Part shown: piece by piece, positions 13,852-18,129 of the stretch | Numbering within the stretch: position 1 is the first letter of the stretch | Layout: every line of letters begins with the position of its first letter | NCBI GenBank assembly: GCA_005880345.1 | Contig: VBGE01000009.1 | Location: 1-18,129, forward strand | DNA: 18,129 nucleotides | Direction of reading: 5' to 3' | DNA from: Chloroflexota bacterium | Lineage (GTDB): Bacteria; Chloroflexota; Dormibacteria; Dormibacterales; Dormibacteraceae | Program-made: the position numbers and the translations under genes | Notes under the pieces: generated by a model | Told to the model about the DNA's origin: nothing | The model's database searches: none | Seen by the model: only the letters and a program-made list of their open reading frames with translations

Positions 13852-13893
13852 TCGGTCCAAAGTCGCGGTGTTGGGGTGCGGACTTTGGACCGA
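13852..13893. repeat. 13-bp perfect inverted repeat after the DUF2905 gene
   Basis: TCGGTCCAAAGTC (13852-13864) and GACTTTGGACCGA (13881-13893) are exact reverse complements around a 16-base G-rich loop. Neither strand has a T-tract after the stem, so it is not a canonical terminator. It lies in the 219-bp stretch 13818-14036 between the DUF2905 gene and secD. The one open frame there (13814-14026) has codon use unlike its neighbours, and I do not call it a gene. Confidence 0.6.
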
Positions 13894-13910
13894 AGCGACT
13901 GACGGCGACA

Positions 13911-13942
13911 GGTGGCCTGGGTCTCGCGGGCCCCGGGCCACC
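13911..13942. repeat. Second strong hairpin upstream of secD
   Basis: GGTGGCCTGGG (13911-13921) pairs with CCCGGGCCACC (13932-13942), with one G-U pair and a 10-base loop. A smaller CGGCG/CGCCG stem follows at 13995-14006. Together with the repeat at 13852-13893 they make this gap one of the most structured non-coding parts of the window. The hairpins may form the 3' end of the ruv transcript or a boundary before the secD promoter. Confidence 0.5.
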
Positions 13943-14018
13943 TTCACTGAGGCTGGTCAGGCCCGTCTTGACAAAGCCACGGCGCGGGAGCGGTCGGCGG
14001 TCGCCGTCACTCGCGTCT

Positions 14019-14024
14019 TAGACT
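14019..14024 (+). promoter_or_regulatory. Putative -10 hexamer TAGACT of secD
   Basis: TAGACT fits the TAnnnT pattern and ends 12 bases before the secD ATG, which has no Shine-Dalgarno sequence. As with TATACT before thrS, this would give a nearly leaderless mRNA. A perfect TTGACA at 13968-13973 is 45 bp upstream, too far to be its -35. Confidence 0.3.
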
Positions 14025-14036
14025 AGTTCGCCGCCT

Positions 14037-15542
14037 ATGCAGTTAGTTCTCAGCTGGCCCGTCCGCCTGTTCGTCGTCGCAGTCCTGATCTTCTCGATCT
14101 TTGTCGACGGCGCGGGCTACGTCTACCGCATCGCCAACCACCTGCCGCTCACTGGCAACGTCCAGGGCCTGCCGCCGAACTTCGGGGGCTGGCAGCCGTA
14201 CTTCCACAAGGGGCTCGACCTGGCGGGCGGCACGCACATCGACTACCAGCTCAACAACTTTCCGGCCGGCCAGAGCCGGGCAGACGTCCAGCAGCGAACC
14301 ATCGCGGTCATCAACAAGCGCGTCAACTCACTCGGGGTCAGCGAGCCGGAGATCCGCGGCGCCGGCTCGAACAACGACCGGATCACCGTCGACCTGGCCG
14401 GGGTCAACGCCGCCCAGGCCCAGAAGACGATCGGAGCGGTGTCCAAGCTCGTCTATACGAAGTGGGTTGCCGACACCAAGGTCACCAACGGACCTCAACC
14501 TGGCTACAAGCCGCAGCTCACCGGCCTGACCGGCGACGACATCCAGAGCGCGACCGCGACCATCGATCCGAGCGGTACGGCGTGGGTGGTCAACATCAGC
14601 TTCACGTCACGGGGCGCGACCGTCTTCGACAATCTGACGCGCGACAACGTGGCTCAATGCCCCGGCGACGTCAACTCTGTGGCCAGCGCCAACTGCGCAG
14701 GGCGCCACCTGACGATCTGGCTCGACCTGACGCAGCAGGACATCGACCACTGGGAGGACGCGACCTACGTCACCAAGGTCTCGCAGGCTTACGACCCGAG
14801 CTGCCTGGCCACCCAGGCGGCCGACACTGTCTGCGGCAAGTTCCTCACCGACCCGATCACGATCCAGGAGATCGCCGGCGGCAACGCCGTGATCCAGGGT
14901 TCCTTCACCCAGCAAAGCGCGGGTGACCTGGCCACTGGCATCAATTCCGGCTCGCTGCCCGTCGACCTGGTCGCGCTCGACGTCACCCAGGTCAGCGCAA
15001 CCCTTGGCGCCGAGTCAGTGAAGTTGAGCCTCGCGGCGGGCCTCCTCGGCCTCGCGATCGTCGTCCTTTTCATGATCATCTACTACCGCATTCCCGGCTT
15101 GCTGGCGAGCCTCGCGCTCATCTTCTATGCGGGCGCGGTGCTGGCCCTGTTCAAGCTCATCCCCGTCACGCTGACGCTGGCCGGCATCACCGGCTTCATC
15201 CTGTCCGTCGGCATGGCGGTCGATGCCAACGTGCTGATCTTCGAACGGTTCAAAGAAGAGGTGAGGGCGGGGCGGACGATCACAGCCGCGGTCGACGCCG
15301 CGGTCCGCCGCGCGTGGCCCGCGATTCGTGACTCGAACACGTCCACCTTGATCACGTGCCTCATCCTCGGGTTCGTCGGTCCAGCCGCGGTCAAGGGCTC
15401 TGCGGTAACGCTCGCGATCGGTGTGTTCGCGAGCCTGGTCTCGGCGATCGTGGTGACTCACAACCTGCTCGCGATCGTGCTCGCGGGCAGCAGCTTCCGA
15501 CGCGCCGGCCTGCTCGGGGTGGACCGTGTCAGAACTGTCTGA
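14037..15542 (+). CDS. secD: Protein translocase subunit SecD
   Basis: SecD works with SecF in the membrane, using the proton gradient to help proteins finish crossing through SecYEG. The 501-residue product has one N-terminal helix (about 5-27) and a large extracytoplasmic domain starting with the signature GLDLAGGTHI (59-68). Five C-terminal helices follow, beginning near VSATLGAESVKLSL, with the conserved GMAVDANVLIFERFKEE (about 392-408), which contains the Asp important for proton use. The extracytoplasmic part has four cysteines in two closely spaced pairs (C-x11-C and C-x9-C). No yajC gene precedes it. ATG 14037 lacks a ribosome-binding site. It overlaps secF by 17 bp. Confidence 0.97.
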   Translation: MQLVLSWPVRLFVVAVLIFSIFVDGAGYVYRIANHLPLTGNVQGLPPNFGGWQPYFHKGLDLAGGTHIDYQLNNFPAGQSRADVQQRTIAVINKRVNSLGVSEPEIRGAGSNNDRITVDLAGVNAAQAQKTIGAVSKLVYTKWVADTKVTNGPQPGYKPQLTGLTGDDIQSATATIDPSGTAWVVNISFTSRGATVFDNLTRDNVAQCPGDVNSVASANCAGRHLTIWLDLTQQDIDHWEDATYVTKVSQAYDPSCLATQAADTVCGKFLTDPITIQEIAGGNAVIQGSFTQQSAGDLATGINSGSLPVDLVALDVTQVSATLGAESVKLSLAAGLLGLAIVVLFMIIYYRIPGLLASLALIFYAGAVLALFKLIPVTLTLAGITGFILSVGMAVDANVLIFERFKEEVRAGRTITAAVDAAVRRAWPAIRDSNTSTLITCLILGFVGPAAVKGSAVTLAIGVFASLVSAIVVTHNLLAIVLAGSSFRRAGLLGVDRVRTV

Positions 15543-16563
15543 CGTCACTGAGCAGGAGCAGGCGGCGGACATCGGTCCATCCGACGGAGCGCCGCCGCGC
15601 CAAGAAGCTCGGAAAGAGGAGCCCGCCGTCGAGCTGAAGCCGAGAGAGCCGCGCCGCCTGAACATCATCGGGCGGCGGAATCTGTTCTTCGCGCTCTCGC
15701 TCATCGTCATCATCCCCGGCATCCTCTCGATGTGGCGGAACGGGTTTCTGCTCGGCATCGACTTCGCGGGCGGCACCGAGTTCACGGTGTCATTCGTCGA
15801 GCATCCGACGGTCGCTCAGGTCGAGAACGCCGTCCACTCCGAAGCCCTCAACGGTTCGGTCATCCAGACCTCAGGCGGCGGCTACATCATTCGGTACCCG
15901 CCGCTGAACGCTGCATCGCAGGCCTCGGTCGAGAACGACCTGCAGAAGCGCCTGGGACCGTTTTCCGGTGGGCAGCCCCAGTCGATCCTGGAAGTCGGCG
16001 GCACCATAGCCGGCGAGACGATCTTCTATTCGATCCTGGCCGTGGTCCTCGCGTCTGTCTCGATCCTGATCCTCCTGATGTTCCGGTTCCGCAACGTGCC
16101 CGGAGGATGGCGCGCGGGCTTCCAGTTCGGCGGTTCCGCTCTCGCCGCCCTCCTGCACGATGTCTTCATACTCACCGGCCTTTTCTCGATCTTCGGCACG
16201 GTGCTCCACTGGCGGGTGGGGGAGATCGACGCGTTCTTCGTCACGGCCGTGCTGACGGTGGTCGGCTTTTCGGTGCACGACACCATCGTCGTCTTCGACC
16301 GGGTCCGCGAAAACCTGAGGGTCAGCCAACGGCTCTCGTTCGACCAGGTCGTGAACCTGAGCATCATGCAGACCGCGGCGCGGTCGATCATCACGAGCTT
16401 CACCGTCGTCCTGGTCCTCGCCGCGATCTTCCTCGCGGGCGGCACGACGCTCCAGGGACTGGCCCTCGCCCTCGCCATCGGCATCATCTCCGGCACCTAC
16501 AGCTCGATCTTCAACGCCGCTCCGCTTCTGGTCGTGTGGCGCAAGCTCCAGCCGCTGAGGTAG
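15526..16563 (+). CDS. secF: Protein translocase subunit SecF
   Basis: SecF is the partner of SecD in the SecDF export motor. The 345-residue product has the SecF signatures: GIDFAGGTEF at 77-86 after the first helix, and VGFSVHDTIVVFDRVREN with the proton-relay Asp, within a six-helix layout. About 45 hydrophilic residues rich in Glu, Pro and Arg precede the first helix, longer than in many SecF proteins, and would lie in the cytoplasm. GTG 15526 is chosen because it is the first start in this frame with a GGGGTGG site about 5 bases upstream. It overlaps the secD end by 17 bp, so coupled translation is likely. rimP follows after 20 bp. Confidence 0.96.
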   Translation: MSELSDVTEQEQAADIGPSDGAPPRQEARKEEPAVELKPREPRRLNIIGRRNLFFALSLIVIIPGILSMWRNGFLLGIDFAGGTEFTVSFVEHPTVAQVENAVHSEALNGSVIQTSGGGYIIRYPPLNAASQASVENDLQKRLGPFSGGQPQSILEVGGTIAGETIFYSILAVVLASVSILILLMFRFRNVPGGWRAGFQFGGSALAALLHDVFILTGLFSIFGTVLHWRVGEIDAFFVTAVLTVVGFSVHDTIVVFDRVRENLRVSQRLSFDQVVNLSIMQTAARSIITSFTVVLVLAAIFLAGGTTLQGLALALAIGIISGTYSSIFNAAPLLVVWRKLQPLR

Positions 16564-16583
16564 CTTGTAGCTAGACACCGGAC

Positions 16584-17054
16584 ATGCCGACATGGCCCAT
16601 ACCGTCAATCAAGGAGCTGCTCGAGCCGACCCTCAACCACATGGGTTACGAGCTGTACGCGCTCGACCAGTCCGGCCAGTCAGGGCGGACCCTGCGCATC
16701 TCCATCGACCGCACCGAGCCGGTCACCATCGAGGACTGCGAGCGAGTGAGCCGGATAGCGGGCCCACTGCTCGACCACTCGAACCTCATCGCCGGCCCCT
16801 ATGACCTCGAGGTTTCATCCCCGGGTGCGGAACGTCCCTTGCGCAACCATCACGATTACGAGCGCTTCAACGGCAAGCGCGTCAACGTGAGATACAGAAG
16901 CGGTGAGGCAGAGGCGATCGTCGAAGGCCAGCTCGTCGCGGTCGACCAGGCCGGTATAGCAGTGCAGGCGCCAGGCGCACGTGGGCGCGCGCCGGTGATC
17001 ATCCACATTGGTTGGGAAGACGTTGTCGCGGGCAGGCTCGCGGTCGCAATCTGA
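16584..17054 (+). CDS. rimP: Ribosome maturation factor RimP
   Basis: RimP assists late assembly of the 30S subunit. The 156-residue product has the family layout. An N-terminal alpha/beta domain (IKELLEPTLNHMGYELYALDQS, RTLRISIDRTEPVTIEDCERVSRIAGPLLD) leads to the diagnostic YDLEVSSPGAERPLRNHHDYERFNGKRVNV, and a C-terminal SH3-like beta domain follows. It is normal in length and starts the rimP-nusA-ylxR order common to most bacteria. ATG 16584 has no clear ribosome-binding site; the 20-bp gap after secF contains the repetitive TAGCTTGTAGCTAG. Its 3' end overlaps the start of nusA. Confidence 0.95.
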   Translation: MPTWPIPSIKELLEPTLNHMGYELYALDQSGQSGRTLRISIDRTEPVTIEDCERVSRIAGPLLDHSNLIAGPYDLEVSSPGAERPLRNHHDYERFNGKRVNVRYRSGEAEAIVEGQLVAVDQAGIAVQAPGARGRAPVIIHIGWEDVVAGRLAVAI

Positions 17055-18039
17055 GCCGGCAACCCAGACGCTCGCCGAAGCGCTGAACGCGCTTTGCGCC
17101 GAGGTGGGCATTCCCATCGAGGAGATGGTGCACACCGTCGAGGGAGCGCTCGCAGCGGCCTACGTGCGCGCGTTCAGTCCCGCGGGTTACGTCACCGTCA
17201 AGCTCGATACGAAGACCGGGGCGCTGCATGTGCGCAGCCGGTCGACCAACCCAGACGGCACCGTCGTCGAGGAAGAGCTGCCATCCGAGGACTTCAAACG
17301 AATGGCCGCGCAGACCGCCAAGCATGCCGTGCTGCGCCACATCCACGACCTGGAGCGCGAAAAGGTCCTGCGGGACGTGGCCGAGCACAGGGGAGAGCTG
17401 GCGACCGGAGTGATCGACCGCACCGAAGGGGGAACCATCTACGTCGACCTGGGCCGAGCTGAGGGGGTGATGCCGCCAGAGGAGCAGATACCTGGCGAAC
17501 AGCTGCACCCGGGCCGGCCGGTGCTGGTCGTCATCCTCGACACGCAGCACAACCGCAAACAGGCGCAGGTCAGGGTCTCCCGAGCGGCGCGGTCGTTCGT
17601 GCACCGTCTGCTCGAGGCCGAGGTGCCCGAAATCAAAGCGGGCACAGTCCAGATTCGCTCCATCGCCCGTGAGCCGGGGCTGCGGACCAAGATCGCTGTG
17701 TCCTCGAGCGAGCCGGGGCTCGACCCGGTCGGCGCCTGTGTCGGCCCGAAGGGCGTGCGGCATCGGGCGATCCTCAGTGAGCTCTCCAGCGAGCACGTCG
17801 ACATCGTCCCGTGGTCGGATGATCCCGAGACTTTCGTCGCCGCCGCGCTGGGCCCCGCGAAAGCGGAGAGGGTGACCATCGACCGTGTCACCCGTACCGC
17901 CACCGTGCTCGTGCCGCGCAGCCAGCTGTCGCTGGCCATCGGACGCGACGGCCAGAATGCGCGCCTCGCCGCCAAGCTCACGGGCTTTCGAATCGACATC
18001 AAGCCGAGCGAGGGGGACGGGCCGATCGCGGCTGAATGA
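17023..18039 (+). CDS. nusA: Transcription termination/antitermination factor NusA
   Basis: NusA binds RNA polymerase and controls pausing, termination and antitermination. Domains in order: the polymerase-binding N-terminal domain (ALNALCAEVGIPIEEMVHTVEGALAAAY), an S1 domain from about 122 (GELATGVIDRTEGGTIYVDLG to RKQAQVRVSRA), and two KH domains with GPKG and GRDG signatures (GACVGPKGVRHRAI; AIGRDGQNARLAAKLTGFRIDI). The C-terminal acidic repeats of E. coli NusA are absent, as in many Gram-positive-type NusA proteins. The start is uncertain. No ATG or GTG precedes the conserved region in frame, only TTG 17023 (338 residues, weak GGGAAG upstream) and TTG 17008. Both overlap the end of rimP. 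The stop overlaps ylxR as ATGA. Confidence 0.95.
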   Translation: MSRAGSRSQSEPATQTLAEALNALCAEVGIPIEEMVHTVEGALAAAYVRAFSPAGYVTVKLDTKTGALHVRSRSTNPDGTVVEEELPSEDFKRMAAQTAKHAVLRHIHDLEREKVLRDVAEHRGELATGVIDRTEGGTIYVDLGRAEGVMPPEEQIPGEQLHPGRPVLVVILDTQHNRKQAQVRVSRAARSFVHRLLEAEVPEIKAGTVQIRSIAREPGLRTKIAVSSSEPGLDPVGACVGPKGVRHRAILSELSSEHVDIVPWSDDPETFVAAALGPAKAERVTIDRVTRTATVLVPRSQLSLAIGRDGQNARLAAKLTGFRIDIKPSEGDGPIAAE

Positions 18040-18129
18040 CTCCTGCCCATGGATGGGGAGGTGGTCCGAAGGGCCAGAAGGGCCAGCCGGTCAGGACCTG
18101 CGTGGCTTGCCGGGAGGAAGCCGGCAAGG
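18036..18129 (+). CDS. YlxR (DUF448) family protein, N-terminal fragment
   Basis: ATG 18036 overlaps the nusA stop in an ATGA junction and opens a frame that runs off the window. After about 18 residues rich in Gly, Lys and Gln comes VRTCVACREEAGK, matching the RTC-x-x-C-R-E/K opening that defines YlxR, a small RNA-binding protein normally found between nusA and infB. The position right after nusA supports the call. The residues before that motif are encoded by the palindromic repeat at 18040-18087 and are not part of the usual YlxR sequence. Only about 31 codons are visible. Confidence 0.8.
   Translation, partial: MTPAHGWGGGPKGQKGQPVRTCVACREEAGK
18040..18087. repeat. REP-like palindromic element, copy 2 (inside ylxR)
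   Basis: CCCAT/ATGGG (18046-18050/18053-18057) is followed by GAGGTGGTCCGAAGGGCC and a second GGGCC block. It shares with the element at 1028-1077 the CTCCT opening, the ATGGGGAGGTG core and the CCGAAGG loop, but is more degenerate. It lies wholly within the start of ylxR and is read as Pro-Ala-His-Gly-Trp-Gly-Gly-Gly-Pro-Lys and onward. Confidence 0.5.

Noticed and set aside
13968..13973. Perfect TTGACA as a -35 for secD
   Set aside because: No -10-like hexamer at 16-18 bp downstream; the nearest candidate is 45 bp away.
13814..14026. 70-codon frame with an ATGA overlap to the DUF2905 stop
   Set aside because: The overlap is attractive, but the frame runs through two strong hairpins, its codon use is unlike its neighbours, and the product has no helix, signal or family look.
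1..18129. CRISPR array, tRNA or rRNA genes, insertion sequences
   Set aside because: No regular direct repeats with spacers, no cloverleaf with a T-arm GTTCRA signature, no rRNA core sequence and no transposase frame were seen.

Overview
This is a GC-rich (roughly two-thirds G+C by eye), densely packed stretch of bacterial chromosome made almost entirely of conserved information-processing genes. Apart from the first kilobase, every protein gene lies on the + strand. Many neighbours overlap by a few bases (GTGA, TTGA and ATGA stop/start overlaps at ruvC/ruvA, ruvA/ruvB, trmH/pheS and nusA/ylxR), so much of the window is probably read as long operons. The gene order, a threonyl-tRNA synthetase without a TGS domain, a DUF2905 gene beside ruvB and frequent GTG/TTG starts suggest a high-GC member of the Chloroflexota/Dormibacterota kind or a similar deep soil lineage. 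This placement is an inference from gene content; there is no rRNA here to confirm it.

Layout. 1-1023: the 3' end of an MFS transporter facing a DedA-family membrane protein, with their 3' ends overlapping by 68 bp. 1117-3222: thrS and a small exported protein of unknown function. 3223-3448: a non-coding leader with an intrinsic terminator in front of infC. 3449-4544: infC-rpmI-rplT (IF3, L35, L20). 4545-4652: a strongly structured palindromic element running into the start of a TrmH/SpoU rRNA methyltransferase gene. 4623-8910: trmH-pheS-pheT, with a pair of 20-bp palindromes between pheS and pheT. 8963-10684: a CvpA-like membrane protein and tyrS. 10718-13817: yebC-ruvC-ruvA-ruvB-DUF2905, a translation factor followed by the complete Holliday-junction machinery. 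13818-14036: a non-coding gap with two strong hairpins. 14037-16563: secD-secF. 16584 to the end: rimP-nusA-ylxR, the start of the usual rimP-nusA-ylxR-infB cluster, with ylxR cut off by the window edge.

Taken together the genes charge three tRNAs (Thr, Phe, Tyr), start translation (IF3) and build or mature ribosomes (L35, L20, RimP, TrmH-type methylation). They also couple transcription to translation (NusA, YebC), resolve recombination junctions (RuvABC) and help export proteins (SecDF). No mobile element, CRISPR array, tRNA or rRNA gene was seen.

The window is housekeeping in content, so the points worth a second look lie between and at the edges of genes. IF3 almost certainly starts at a rare AUA codon upstream of the first GTG, behind an attenuator-like leader. 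Two matched palindromes sit 42 bp apart between pheS and pheT. Palindromic repeat elements lie at the very 5' ends of genes, and in trmH and ylxR they appear to be translated. thrS and secD have -10-like hexamers so close to their ATG that their mRNAs may be leaderless.
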